From Streptomyces sp. ICC1 (GTDB lineage: Bacteria; Actinomycetota; Actinomycetes; Streptomycetales; Streptomycetaceae), in NCBI RefSeq assembly GCF_003287935.1, contig NZ_CP030287.1, forward strand, positions 7,011,063 through 7,075,062: 64,000 nucleotides of DNA, read 5' to 3'. Position numbers and translations under genes: made by a program. The notes beneath the pieces are model-generated. The model was not told the origin of the DNA. It worked only from the letters and a program-made list of their open reading frames with translations, and did no database searches. Below are positions 50,604-59,569 of the stretch, in pieces (within the stretch, counting starts at the first letter, position 1; the number at the start of each line of letters is the position of its first letter).

Positions 50604-52403
50604 GTGAACTTCACGCGCTGGAGCGCCCGGTTCCCCGGAACGCAGCGTCGCGCCGCCGCCCGCTCCGAACACGCCGCCGCCCAGGCCAAACGGGGCGAGG
50701 GCGCGGTCCCGGCCGCCCGCGGCGCCGCCGGCCACGCGGCCGCCGCGGTCGACGGCGGCCCCGCCGACCCCACCGTCCGCGGCACCGGCTCGGCCACCGC
50801 GGCCGCGCCCGCCACCGCCGGTACGGGAAGCTCCGCCGCACCCGTGCCCTCCCCCGACGAGCTCTCCGTACGGGACGTCCTCGACCGCCTCCCGGCCCTC
50901 ATCGCCCTCGTGCACGGCCCCGAGCACCGGGTCGCCTACGTCAACGACGCCTACACCGCCGGCTTCGGCGCCCGCACCCCCGGCGCCCCCGCCCACCTGG
51001 CCCTCCCCGAGATCGGCGACCTCGGCCTGCTCCCGCTCCTGGAGCAGGTCCAGCGCAGCGGGAAGCCCCGTACCGCCAAGAACCGCACGGCGCCCGGCGG
51101 CGGCAGCTCGTACACCGTCACGTGCACCCCGGTGGACTTCCCCAAGGCCGCCGCCGACGGCGAGCCGGACGGCGCCCACCACACCGGCATCCTGATCCAC
51201 CTCGCCGACGTCACCGACCACGCCGAGGCCGCCGAGCGCCTGCGGGCGAGCGAGCGCCGCCAGCGCGAGGCCGCCGTCACCCTCCAGCGCTCCCTCCTCC
51301 CGCAGGAGCTGGAACAGCCCGACGACCTGCGCGTCGCCGCGACGTACCAGCCCGGCGGCACCGAGGCGGCCGTCGGCGGCGACTGGTACGACGTCATCAC
51401 CCTCGGCGCCGGCCGCACCGCCCTCGTCATCGGCGACGTCATGGGCCGCGGGGTCCGCGCCGCCGCCGTCATGGGCCAGCTCCGCACGGCGGTCCGCGCG
51501 TACGCCCGCCTGGACCTCCCGCCCCACGAGGTCCTGCAGCTCCTCGACGGACTGGCCGCCGAGATCGACGCCAGCCAGATCGCCACCTGCGTCTACGCCG
51601 TCCACGACCCCAACGAAGGCCTCCTCGCCTACGCCTCCGCCGGCCACCTCCCGATCCTCGTCCGCGACGAGGACGGCACCGTCCGCCGCGCCGCCGACCC
51701 CACCGGCCCGCCGCTGGGCACCGGCGGCTGGCTCCACACCTCCGGCACCATCGCGCTCGGCCCCGGCTCCACCGCCGTCCTCTATACGGACGGCCTGGTC
51801 GAACGCCGCGGCGAGGACATCGACGAAGGCGTCGCCGCCCTGGAGCGCGCCCTCTCCGGCGCACAGGGCACCCCCGCCGTCATCTGCGACCGCCTGATGC
51901 GCGCCCTCGGAGTGGACGCCGACCACGACGACGACGTCGCCGTGATGGTCCTCCAGCAGCCCGCCCGCACCGGAGCCGATGCCGAGCTCTTCCACAACGC
52001 AGCCCTGGAACTCCTCGGCGGCGTCGAGGCCGCCCCGCGCGCCCGCGCCTTCGCCCAGGGCGTCCTCGCCTCCTGGCGCTTCCCCGTCGAGCTCTGCGAC
52101 CTCGGCGTCCTGGCCGCCAGCGAGCTCGTGGCGAACTCCCTCCAGCACGGCACCCCGCCCATGCGCCTGCGCCTGCGCCGCACCGACCGCCGGCTGATCA
52201 TCGAGGTCACCGACGGGGACGACCACCTCCCGCGCCGCCGCCGCGCGGAACCGGCCGACGAGACCGGCCGCGGCATCTCCATCGTCGCCACCATCGCCTC
52301 GGCGTGGGGCTCGCGCCGCACCCCGGGCGGCGGCAAGGCCGTCTGGTGCGAGTTCGCCCTCCCCGACAAGGACAGGGACAGGGAGAGGGACAGGGACAAG
52401 TAG
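50604..52403 (+). CDS. PAS / SpoIIE phosphatase / HATPase_c three-domain regulator
   Basis: Cytoplasmic protein of 599 residues combining a sensor, a PP2C-type phosphatase and an RsbW-like kinase domain. After an Ala-rich N-terminus, a PAS domain spans about 90-215 (LDRLPALIALVHGPEHRVAY). SpoIIE (about 230-450) shows AAVGGDWYDVI, GDVMGRGVRAA, YTDGLVERRG and DDDVAVMVLQ. HATPase_c (about 470-590) shows the N-box ASELVANSLQHG, EVTDGDDH and DETGRGISIV. This fusion is common in Streptomyces and controls anti-sigma networks. The C-terminal DKDRDRERDRDK comes from a GACAGG hexanucleotide repeat. GTG at 50604 follows GAGG. Confidence 0.9.
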   Translation: MNFTRWSARFPGTQRRAAARSEHAAAQAKRGEGAVPAARGAAGHAAAAVDGGPADPTVRGTGSATAAAPATAGTGSSAAPVPSPDELSVRDVLDRLPALIALVHGPEHRVAYVNDAYTAGFGARTPGAPAHLALPEIGDLGLLPLLEQVQRSGKPRTAKNRTAPGGGSSYTVTCTPVDFPKAAADGEPDGAHHTGILIHLADVTDHAEAAERLRASERRQREAAVTLQRSLLPQELEQPDDLRVAATYQPGGTEAAVGGDWYDVITLGAGRTALVIGDVMGRGVRAAAVMGQLRTAVRAYARLDLPPHEVLQLLDGLAAEIDASQIATCVYAVHDPNEGLLAYASAGHLPILVRDEDGTVRRAADPTGPPLGTGGWLHTSGTIALGPGSTAVLYTDGLVERRGEDIDEGVAALERALSGAQGTPAVICDRLMRALGVDADHDDDVAVMVLQQPARTGADAELFHNAALELLGGVEAAPRARAFAQGVLASWRFPVELCDLGVLAASELVANSLQHGTPPMRLRLRRTDRRLIIEVTDGDDHLPRRRRAEPADETGRGISIVATIASAWGSRRTPGGGKAVWCEFALPDKDRDRERDRDK

Positions 52404-52417
52404 CGTCCGGACACGAA

Positions 52418-52448
52418 GAAGGCCCCGGTCCACCGGACCGGGGCCTTC
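52418..52448. terminator. Bidirectional hairpin terminator
   Basis: Perfect 14-bp stem GAAGGCCCCGGTCC / GGACCGGGGCCTTC with a 3-base loop, centred between the convergent genes ending at 52403 and 52464. The AAGA and TCTC flanks fit use on both strands. Confidence 0.88.
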
Positions 52449-52463
52449 TCCTGTTCAGTCCGC

Positions 52464-53759
52464 CTACGCGGGCACGGGCGCGGCGGCCTTCGCCGGCTCC
52501 GCCGACCCCGCCACGACCAGGCTCGGCGCCAGCGACGGGTTGTCCTGCACCGGCGTCAGCTGCTTGCCGAGGCGCAGCGCCAGCCCGACGATGCCCAGCG
52601 AGACCAGGACGAAGATCCCGATGTAGAGCATCGGCACGCCCGCACCCAGCGGCACACCCAGCGGCCCGAGCGCCAGCGCCATCTGCTTGACCAGCGCGAA
52701 GGCCGAGTTGTACTGGCCCACGGAGCCCTCCGGAGCCAGATCGGCCACCAGCGGCGCCAGCGTCGGCGACAGCATGGCCTCGCCGATGCCGAAGAGCCCG
52801 TACGTGATCACGAACGCGGCGGCGGCCATGACGGCGCTGCCGTGTCCCAGCCCGGAGAAGCCGGCGATGATCCAGGCGCCGGTCCAGATCAGACCGACGA
52901 GCGCGATCACCCGGGAGCGGCGACGGTTCTCCACCAGCCGCAGCACGACGAACTGCGCGAGGACGATCGCACCCGTGTTGGCGGCCAGCGCGAACCCGAG
53001 CGTGGACGGGGAGATCCCGGCGGCCTCCGTACCGAAGGCGGCCAGCCCCGACTCGAACTGTCCGTAACAGGCGAAGAACAGGACGAAGCCGAGGACGCAG
53101 AACTGCACCATGGCCTTGTGCTCCATCAGCCGCTTCCAGCCGCCGCCCGACTGCGCGGCCTGCTTGGCAAGGGCGTTGCTGATGGCCGGCACCTGCGGCA
53201 TCCGCACGGTGGCGATGACCCCGGCCAGGACCAGGAACATCACGGCCTCGATGCCGAAGAGCAGGGTGAAGCTGCCGGGACGGCTCTCGTCGACGATCAG
53301 GCCGCCGATGAGCCCGCCGATGCCCAGCCCCAGGTTCTGCATGAAGAACTGGAGCGCGAAGGCACGGGTCCGGGTGGACGGCGTGGAGCACCGCACGATC
53401 ATTGTGGCCAGCGCGGGCTGCATGACGGCCTGACCGGCACCCAGCGCGAGTGCGGAGAGCAGGATCGCGACCACGCCCGTGGACAGCCCGAGCGACAGCG
53501 CGCCGGCGGAGGCGAGGAAGGCCGCACCGATGACGACGGGGACCGGACCGCGCCGGTCGATCACCCGCCCGGTGAAGGGCAGCGCGAGAAGCGCACCGAG
53601 GGCGAACGCCATGAACGCGCCGGTCGCCCACACGGGGTCCAGCTCTCGCACTTTCGCCGCGTAGACATAGAGGAACGGAACCGTGAAGCCGATGCCGAAC
53701 GCGGTCAACGCGTTCCCGGCCTGGATCCGCCGCATCGCAGCGCCCATCACCTTGGTCAC
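52464..53759 (-). CDS. Major facilitator superfamily efflux transporter
   Basis: Membrane protein of 431 residues with 12 predicted helices in two halves. The MFS motif between TM2 and TM3 is LPFTGRVIDRRGPVPVVIG; the second half repeats the pattern around VENRRRSRVIALVGLIWTG. It belongs to the drug:H+ antiporter-1 type exporters. It is divergent from a MarR-family gene with a palindrome between them, so the MarR protein probably represses it and responds to the exported compound. Substrate unknown. Confidence 0.87.
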   Translation of the reverse strand: MTKVMGAAMRRIQAGNALTAFGIGFTVPFLYVYAAKVRELDPVWATGAFMAFALGALLALPFTGRVIDRRGPVPVVIGAAFLASAGALSLGLSTGVVAILLSALALGAGQAVMQPALATMIVRCSTPSTRTRAFALQFFMQNLGLGIGGLIGGLIVDESRPGSFTLLFGIEAVMFLVLAGVIATVRMPQVPAISNALAKQAAQSGGGWKRLMEHKAMVQFCVLGFVLFFACYGQFESGLAAFGTEAAGISPSTLGFALAANTGAIVLAQFVVLRLVENRRRSRVIALVGLIWTGAWIIAGFSGLGHGSAVMAAAAFVITYGLFGIGEAMLSPTLAPLVADLAPEGSVGQYNSAFALVKQMALALGPLGVPLGAGVPMLYIGIFVLVSLGIVGLALRLGKQLTPVQDNPSLAPSLVVAGSAEPAKAAAPVPA

Positions 53760-53785
53760 TTCTCACCACCTTGATTGCTGAAGCT

Positions 53786-53796
53786 TGAAGACTTCA
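53786..53796. promoter_or_regulatory. MarR-type operator candidate
   Basis: TGAAG-A-CTTCA is a perfect palindrome in the 111-base gap between the divergent MFS and MarR genes, next to a second partial copy (CTGAAGCTTGAAG). Position and symmetry fit a MarR dimer site controlling both promoters. Confidence 0.55.
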
Positions 53797-53870
53797 TCCC
53801 TAAAGTTCGATCCTTAACTCTACACATCGAAGGAGTTAGACGCCAACGCTCCCGTGCGATACTTCGAACC

Positions 53871-54407
53871 ATGGGTGACACCCCCGACGGCACTGCGCCC
53901 GTCCACGAGCCGAGCCTCGACGAACAGATCGCCGTCTATCAGCGCGAGTTCCAGGACCTCGACCCCCAGGTCGAGAAGGTCGTCTCGGCCCTGAGCCGCC
54001 TGAACCGCCGGATGAACGTGGCGTACGGCCGCCAGACCGCGGCCCTGGGCATCAGCAACGCGGAGTGGGAGGTCCTCAAGGCCCTCGTCATCTCCGGAGA
54101 CCCGTACCGGATGGGCCCGAGCGAGCTCGCGAAGCAGTTGGGCCTCACGCCGGCGGCGATGACCCACCGGATCGACCGGATGACGGCGGAAGGGCTGGTC
54201 ACGCGCGAGCGGGACGAGAACAACCGCGTCCGCGTGATCGTCGAGCTCACCGCGGAGGGCCGCAGCAAGTGGCTGGACGCGATGCGCGCGGCCACGGTCT
54301 TCGAGGAGGACCTCCTCCAGGACCTCTCCACCGCGGAACGGGGAGTGCTGGGCGACATGCTCACCCGCCTCCTGGACCGCGTGGAGGACCTCCAGTCCCC
54401 CAGCTGA
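53871..54407 (+). CDS. MarR-family regulator divergent from an MFS exporter
   Basis: Winged-helix regulator of 178 residues. The DNA-binding core is MGPSELAKQLGLTPAAMTHR with the wing RERDENNRVRVIVELTAEGR; helical flanks form the dimer interface. An N-terminal ~35-residue extension precedes the core. ATG at 53871 is the clear start. The divergent placement with the MFS gene is the classic drug-efflux pair, in which a ligand releases the repressor. Confidence 0.88.
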   Translation: MGDTPDGTAPVHEPSLDEQIAVYQREFQDLDPQVEKVVSALSRLNRRMNVAYGRQTAALGISNAEWEVLKALVISGDPYRMGPSELAKQLGLTPAAMTHRIDRMTAEGLVTRERDENNRVRVIVELTAEGRSKWLDAMRAATVFEEDLLQDLSTAERGVLGDMLTRLLDRVEDLQSPS

Positions 54408-54426
54408 CGCGTCCCCGAGTCCGGGG

Positions 54427-54868
54427 TTGACACCAGGCCCGCGGATCCGTAAGGTTCTTCGAGTTGTCCCTGAGCCGAAAGGTTTCGGGTATAACGAATC
54501 CCGCCGCCTCGTTGCGGCACCCAACTCAGCACGATCTCCCACCGGGAACGTATTCGGCATGCCCGAATTCATTTCCGAAGGCCGATTATGAATCGCCTGG
54601 GAAATCCACTAGAGTTCTGGGAGTCGGAAGGGCACAACAGCCCGAAAGACAAACCCCGCTGACTGGGGGTCAGGCCCGAAAGAGTCTGATAGAGTCGGAA
54701 ACACAAGAACGAAGGAAGCGCCCGGAGGAAAGCCCGAGAGGGTGAGTACAAAGGAAGCGTCCGTTCCTTGAGAACTCAACAGCGTGCCAAAAATCAACGC
54801 CAAAAAGTTGATACCCCGTCCATTTCGGTGGATGAGGTTCCTTTGAAAAAGACCTGTGAGGTCGCGGT
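54427..54868 (+). promoter_or_regulatory. Ribosomal RNA operon promoter region and leader
   Basis: This stretch has no gene but matches the Streptomyces rrn upstream region. A consensus promoter TTGACA (54427) - 17 bp - TAAGGT (54450) is followed by TAGAGT-type -10 boxes at 54610 and 54690, and the conserved leader phrases GAGTACAAAGGAAGCGTCCG, CCTTGAGAACTCAACAGCGT (about 54763) and GATGAGGTTCCTTTGAAAAA. The 16S rRNA gene should begin ~100-150 bases later, but the sequence switches to yidC near 54870. The contig therefore ended inside a multicopy rrn operon. Confidence 0.88.
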
Positions 54869-54885
54869 TCTGCCGTCCTACCGCC

Positions 54886-55398
54886 GCCGGCCTTGCCCGC
54901 GCCGGCCTTGCCCCCGCCCGCCTTGCCCGCGCCGGCGGCGCCCGCCCCCGCAGCAACGGCCTCCGCGGCGGCAGCCGTCAGCGCCGCGGTCTTGCGCCCG
55001 CGCGACGCGCTCCAGGCGGCCACCGCCGCGATGACCGCGAACAGGCCGAGGAACACCAGCCCCTGCGCCCCGAACAGGCCGCCCTCGCCGAGCGCGTCGC
55101 CCCACCGGTCCCCCAGCGGCGCGGCGAACAGCCGGTGCCCGAGCAGCTCGTTGGCGGCCCCGCCGATCTCCGCCGAGGAGAACGCCCGGTACATCACGAA
55201 GAACACCGGCAGCTGCAGCAGCACGGGCAGGCAGCCCGCCACCGGGGTCGCCCCGCGGAAGGCGGCCCGGCTCAGCGGGTGCAGCGCGAGCCGCACGAGC
55301 ACGGTGAAGAGCACGATCGCGGCAGCGGTCGCGGAATCGGCCAGCAGCGGCTCCAAGAGCCGGCCCAGCTGGGCTACGAGATGAGTGAAAACGGACAC
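54886..55398 (-). CDS. yidC: YidC/Oxa1-family membrane insertase (3' end lost, short loop)
   Basis: Membrane protein insertase paralogue; ~170 residues visible. It starts MSVFTHLVAQLGRLLEPLLA and has insertase helices IVLFTVLVRLALHPLSRAAF, GCLPVLLQLPVFFVMYRAFS and GLVFLGLFAVIAAVAAWSAS. Between the first two, the usual ~35-residue charged cytoplasmic hairpin (KxxxP...KHKxxP region) is missing (FRGATPVAGCLP), so this paralogue is shortened. The visible end is an Ala/Gly/Lys repeat (GKAGGGKAGAGKAGGG) that runs into the contig break. The DUF6412 neighbour upstream is the usual partner in streptomycetes. Confidence 0.75.
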
Positions 55399-55512
55399 GC
55401 GGGCCCTCCGAAGGGTCTCGTCGAACGTCGAAAGAAATGCGTTTCGGCGTGACGACCCGCGAGGGGCGACGACAGTGATCAGTCAGCAGAAGGCGAGAGG
55501 AACTGCGCGCCC

Positions 55513-55899
55513 CTACGCGGCCGTCGGGACCAGACGGCCGGGTGCCCTGGGCCGCGACCGGCCCGAGGCGTCGGGATCGCGCTGCGGCAGGAACGCCGTG
55601 CGCTGCTCGCGATCACGGATCGCGGTGCGTATTCGGTGCGGCGGCACGGGCCGGACCAGACGCGCGGCGGCGGCCATGGCCGCGGAGCCCAGGGCGACGG
55701 TGACCGACAGCACGGCCACCACGGTGCCCAGCCCGCCTTCGCCGGCGAACAGCCCGAGGACTCCCCCGAGCAGCACCAGCGGGCCCAGCCGGGCGAACGC
55801 CCTCGCACCCGAACTCCGGGCGAGCGCGGACAAGACGGCGAAGCCGGATACGACAGAGAGGGACGGCGAGGTCCCACCACCGCTTCGTTCCCCAGCCAT
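55513..55899 (-). CDS. DUF6412 membrane protein
   Basis: Protein of 128 residues with two hydrophobic segments (LGPLVLLGGVLGLFAG and VVAVLSVTVALGSAAMAAAA) and a basic C-terminal tail (PPHRIRTAIRDREQRTAFLP). The ATG at 55899 follows GGGGTGG; a longer frame to 55956 has no ribosome site. DUF6412 genes regularly precede the short YidC paralogue in Streptomyces; the two are separated by 114 bases on the same strand. Function unknown. Confidence 0.75.
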   Translation of the reverse strand: MAGERSGGGTSPSLSVVSGFAVLSALARSSGARAFARLGPLVLLGGVLGLFAGEGGLGTVVAVLSVTVALGSAAMAAAARLVRPVPPHRIRTAIRDREQRTAFLPQRDPDASGRSRPRAPGRLVPTAA

Positions 55900-55984
55900 G
55901 CAGACCACCCCCTTCCCCTCCCGCGCACGAACTCCCGTACGCCCGTGTACTCGCACTCGCGATCACACTCGTGATCGATCCTAG

Positions 55985-56110
55985 CCCGCACCATCGACAA
56001 CGACCACGGGGACCGGATCGTCCCCGGGCAGCGGACCAGAGGTTGGACTTCGCGCCAGCCAGCCCCTTCACGTCACGAAGAGCAGCACGTTTTGACGATC
56101 CTCGCCCCGA
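55985..56110 (-). ncRNA. Probable TnpB guide RNA (omega/reRNA) and transposon right end
   Basis: TnpB proteins use an RNA made from the 3' end of their own gene and the adjoining right end of the element. Downstream of the tnpB stop, a hairpin GGGGAC-CGGATC-GTCCCC (56008-56025) lies ~45 bases beyond 56068, in the position and form of an IS605-type right-end structure. Exact boundaries, and so the guide sequence, cannot be read without comparison to other copies. Confidence 0.35.
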
Positions 56111-57411
56111 TGAAACCGGGCGATTCCCCCTAGCTCGCGTGGGCGGGCTTCACGCATCCGCCTCCGGCTGGTGGCCGGGACTCGCACCCTGGGGGTGCTG
56201 CGCGTGCTGTCGATGTCCGAGCCGCCCGTCCGGCGGGCTCGGGCCTCGATCTCGACCGAGGCGTTGTGGTCGGCGTGGTCCTCGTGTCCGCAGTGGATGC
56301 AGGCGAACAGCCGGCCGCATCCCTTGCGGGATTCGGGATCGACCTTCCCGCAGGCAGGGTTGCCGCAGGTCTGGGAGGTGTGGAACGGCGGCACGGCGAC
56401 GAGTACGGACCCGTACATGCAGGCCTTGTACTCAAGCTGGCGGCGCCGCTCCCCGGGGGTGTTGTCGAGGATCGACCTGTTCAGCCCGGCTTTCGCCCGG
56501 ACGTTCTTCCCCTGCGCCTCGGCACTGCCCTTCGCGGACTTGGTCATGTTCTTCACGCGCAGGTCCTCGATACCGATCAGGCCGTGGTTTTTGGCGAGGT
56601 CGGTGGTGAACTTGTGCGTGAAGTCCTGGCGCCGGTTGGCCCGCCGGATGGTGAGCTTCGCGATCTGGGTAATCGTCGTGCGCAGACGACGGCTGTACTT
56701 CCCTCCGCTGTGTTTCTTCGCGTAGGCGATCTGGCGTGCCTTGCGCTGCTCCAGCACTTTCAGCCGCTTCTTCTCGTTGGCGGTCAGCGTCGGGGGCATG
56801 AGCCGGGGTTGGGTCTCGGTGGACACGAACGCGGATGCGGCGACGCCGAAATCTACCCCGCACGACGGTTTCCCGTTCGGTGCGTCCGGCTTGCGGCCGG
56901 TGTGGACGCCGAAGCTGATGTGCCAGCCGTTGCCGTCCCGGGAGACCGTGGCGTTACGGATGGTGCCCCCGATCGCACGGGAGAGCCGAAACCGCAGCCA
57001 GCCGAGTTTCGGCAGACGCACCTCGGCCCATTTGCGGTTCAGCTTGCGGACCTCCACCGCCTGCCCGGGAAACGGGATCGACAGGCGGTGCCCGCGCTTC
57101 TTCCGCGCCGGAAACCCAGCAGAATGCGCGGGGTTCCAAAAGTTGTCGTACGCCTGGTCGAGACGGCGCAAGACCTGCTGCCCCGCCTGTGCTGGAAAGT
57201 CACCGATCCAGTCTAGATCCGCACGGGCGGCCGTCAACTGCTTGCACTGCTCCGTGGAGCGCAGGGTGTACCGACGCTGCTCCCACAGATACACCCGCTG
57301 CTCCAGAGCGACATTCCACAGAGCACGCGCAGTATGCCCCCACCCGCTCAAGACCTCATCCTGGACCGCGGTGGGGTACGCACGATACTTACGCCCTGCG
57401 TCCGCCTTCAC
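56068..57411 (-). CDS. tnpB: TnpB-family RNA-guided nuclease (solo IS605/IS1341 type)
   Basis: Protein of about 447 residues. The N-terminal WED/REC part (RKYRAYPTAVQDEVLSGWGH, FPARKKRGHRLSIPFPG) is followed by a RuvC nuclease with all three acidic residues in context: Asp in CGVDFGVAAS, Glu in LIGIEDLRVKNM and Asp in HADHNASVEI. The zinc finger CxxxxC/CxxC is intact (TCGNPACGK, CIHCGHEDHADHN). No TnpA transposase is present, so it is a solo element. GTG at 57411 follows GGAGGT closely. The ~300 bases upstream (57412-57707) contain no secure gene. It is likely active in target cleavage guided by its own RNA. Confidence 0.88.
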   Translation of the reverse strand: MKADAGRKYRAYPTAVQDEVLSGWGHTARALWNVALEQRVYLWEQRRYTLRSTEQCKQLTAARADLDWIGDFPAQAGQQVLRRLDQAYDNFWNPAHSAGFPARKKRGHRLSIPFPGQAVEVRKLNRKWAEVRLPKLGWLRFRLSRAIGGTIRNATVSRDGNGWHISFGVHTGRKPDAPNGKPSCGVDFGVAASAFVSTETQPRLMPPTLTANEKKRLKVLEQRKARQIAYAKKHSGGKYSRRLRTTITQIAKLTIRRANRRQDFTHKFTTDLAKNHGLIGIEDLRVKNMTKSAKGSAEAQGKNVRAKAGLNRSILDNTPGERRRQLEYKACMYGSVLVAVPPFHTSQTCGNPACGKVDPESRKGCGRLFACIHCGHEDHADHNASVEIEARARRTGGSDIDSTRSTPRVRVPATSRRRMREARPRELGGIARFHRGEDRQNVLLFVT

Positions 57412-57707
57412 ACCTCCATCCTGCCGACGAGTTGCGACCGACACGGCCCAGATCGAGGAATGACGGACATTGGCCTCCCGCGACACCGGAATACTCGGTT
57501 CTCATGGCAAAAGTGATCACCGATGCACATCTCGATCAAATCGAGGAGACCTCGAGAATCGTGTCAGTCCCAGTGAGCACGCCTGCGCACCGCCTACTGA
57601 GCGAGGCCCCCACGACGTACGCGGCGCTCACCGGTGATCACCGCCCGAGGGCAGCTAGACGGCAAGCACGTCAGAAGGTCGCCCCGATCGACCAGACCGT
57701 ACCCGCG

Positions 57708-58520
57708 TCAACGCTTGAGGGTTCCCCACACCACGAGCCGGTACTTGGAGGTGTACTCGGGCGTGCAGGTGGTGAGCGTGATGTACGCGCCGGGCTCGCC
57801 GTATCCGGCGTCCGGCTTGACCGTGCTGTGCGGAACGGGCGCGATCACCCCGGTGTCGCGCTCGCTCGTCTCGGCCAGCGTCTTCCCCACGACGTACACG
57901 TACCTCTTCCCCTTCACATCGACGATCAACTCGTCCCCGGCCCTGAGCCGGTTGATGTAGCGGAAGGGCTCCCCGTGCGTGTTGCGGTGCCCGGCGAGGG
58001 CGAAGTTCCCCTGCGCCCCGGGCTGGGCGGTTCCGACGTAGTGGCCGGCGTACCCCTTGTCCAAGACGGTCCGCCTGTCGACGCCCTCGGCGACGGGCAC
58101 GACGACGCCGAGGCGCGGGATGCGCAGGACACCGTACGCGGCCTCGCGCGCCGGGGACTTGGCGGCGCGCGACGGCGCCGGCGCGGGGGCCGCCCCTTCG
58201 GGCGGGTCCGTGACGACGGGCGCCTCGGAGGGCTCCGCCGGGGCTTCGGCCGCGGGTTCGGACGCGGCGCCGGAGTCGGGCGGCGGGGCGGCGGACGACT
58301 CGCTCCACTCGCTCTCCAGCTCCCTGACCTGCTCGTGGGCCGCGGCGAGCGCCTGCCGGTTGGTCCACCACACCTGGTGCACCACCAGCAGCATCACCAC
58401 CATGCCGACGGTGACGGCCAGTTCGGCCGCCGCCCACAGCGCCCCCGCGAGACCGGCCCGGCGCGACCGCCGGCCCTTCCCCTGCACCACGACCCGCACG
58501 TGATCTCGCACGGGCGGCAC
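57708..58520 (-). CDS. srtE: Class E sortase
   Basis: Membrane transpeptidase of 270 residues that attaches LAxTG-type proteins, such as chaplins, to peptidoglycan. One N-terminal membrane helix (ALWAAAELAVTVGMVVMLLV) is followed by an Ala/Pro/Glu linker and the sortase barrel, with catalytic His in LAGHRNTHGEPFRY, Cys in the class E motif TLTTC and Arg in YTSKYRLVVWG. A GGAGG site lies 8 bases upstream of GTG at 58520. No substrate with an LAxTG box is encoded in this block. Confidence 0.9.
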   Translation of the reverse strand: MPPVRDHVRVVVQGKGRRSRRAGLAGALWAAAELAVTVGMVVMLLVVHQVWWTNRQALAAAHEQVRELESEWSESSAAPPPDSGAASEPAAEAPAEPSEAPVVTDPPEGAAPAPAPSRAAKSPAREAAYGVLRIPRLGVVVPVAEGVDRRTVLDKGYAGHYVGTAQPGAQGNFALAGHRNTHGEPFRYINRLRAGDELIVDVKGKRYVYVVGKTLAETSERDTGVIAPVPHSTVKPDAGYGEPGAYITLTTCTPEYTSKYRLVVWGTLKR

Positions 58521-58567
58521 CCTAAGTCCTCCCCCGTCAACTGACCAGCCGCAGTACGGTGTGAACC

Positions 58568-59569
58568 ATGCGCCCCGACACGCCTGCCGAGCACATCGCC
58601 GAAGCCGAGCGCCTCATCCGCACGGCGACCCGCTACCCCGAGGACCAGGAGCCCTTGCTCCTCCAGGCCGCGGCCCACCTCGAACTGGCCGACGCACGCG
58701 AGCGGGCGAGCACGCTCTACGACCAACTCCTCGCGGCCGAACCGGCCGACCCCTCCCTGATCAAGGCGCTCCAGGCCGCCAACCTCTGGGAGTACGGCCA
58801 CGAGCCCGAGGCCCGCGCCCTGATCTCCGGCATCCGCGCGGCGGCCCCCTCGGACCCGGCGCCCTGGGAAGTCATCGCCGAGGCCCTCGAAGCCCACGAC
58901 GAGCTGGAAGCCTCCCACGAGTGCTTCACGGAGGCGGCCACCCTGCTCGCCCCGGACAACGCCCCCCTCACCCGGGCGACCACCGCGCTCCTCACGGGCC
59001 GCCACCGCGTACGCCGCCTCCTCGGACTCCCGCACGACGACTGGGACATGGTCGCGGACACCCGCCACATCGGCCCGATCCCGCTGGACGAACTCCACGA
59101 CCCCAAGCGCATCTGGGCCCTCGGCTCCGACGACCCCGCCGAGCTCCGCGCCGAGATCGCCCGCCTGCGCGCCGAGCTGGGCGACCGCCGCGCCGCGCTC
59201 TCCCGCCCGTTCCCGGTGGCGATCCTGCACTGGCCGGCGCGCGAGCTGGCGGAGCTCCTGACCTCGTACCCGACGCTGGCCGCCGAGTACCCCTCCCACG
59301 ACGCCCACCTGGCACAGGTCGAAGCCTCCCTGCGCACCCTGGCCGCCTCGGGCACGACCAACCTGGGCATCGTCACCGCGAGCGTCCCCTCGTACGAGGC
59401 CTTCGCGGCCTCGGAGAAGACCTCCCCGTCCTCCCCCTCGCTCTTGGTCGAGTACGCCACGACCCTGGCGGCCCGAGGCAAAGCCACCCCGTGGCCCCCG
59501 ACGGGCACGTCCACGTGCTGGTGCCAGTCGGGCAAGCCGTACGCGGAGTGCCACGGCACGAGTGAGTGA
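58568..59569 (+). CDS. TPR-containing SEC-C motif protein
   Basis: Soluble protein of 333 residues. The N-terminal half has TPR-like helical repeats (PLLLQAAAHLELADARERAS then TLYDQLLAAEP; PWEVIAEALEAHDELEASHE). The middle is unassigned. The last 20 residues are a SEC-C zinc motif (CWCQSGKPYAECHG), as found at the SecA C-terminus, and probably mediate protein-protein contact. ATG at 58568 is 47 bases from the divergent sortase gene. The stop lies within an AGTG microsatellite, so slippage would alter the C-terminus. Confidence 0.8.
   Translation: MRPDTPAEHIAEAERLIRTATRYPEDQEPLLLQAAAHLELADARERASTLYDQLLAAEPADPSLIKALQAANLWEYGHEPEARALISGIRAAAPSDPAPWEVIAEALEAHDELEASHECFTEAATLLAPDNAPLTRATTALLTGRHRVRRLLGLPHDDWDMVADTRHIGPIPLDELHDPKRIWALGSDDPAELRAEIARLRAELGDRRAALSRPFPVAILHWPARELAELLTSYPTLAAEYPSHDAHLAQVEASLRTLAASGTTNLGIVTASVPSYEAFAASEKTSPSSPSLLVEYATTLAARGKATPWPPTGTSTCWCQSGKPYAECHGTSE

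Noticed and set aside
54464..54745. Short open frames in the rrn upstream region
   Set aside because: The sequence is the conserved, AT-richer rrn promoter and leader; the frames have no ribosome site and low third-position GC.
57504..57660. Plus-strand frame beginning MAKVITDAHLDQIEETSRIV
   Set aside because: The first ~45 residues look protein-like, but no ribosome site is visible and the frame continues as antisense of the sortase gene without a stop. At most a remnant, too weak to annotate.
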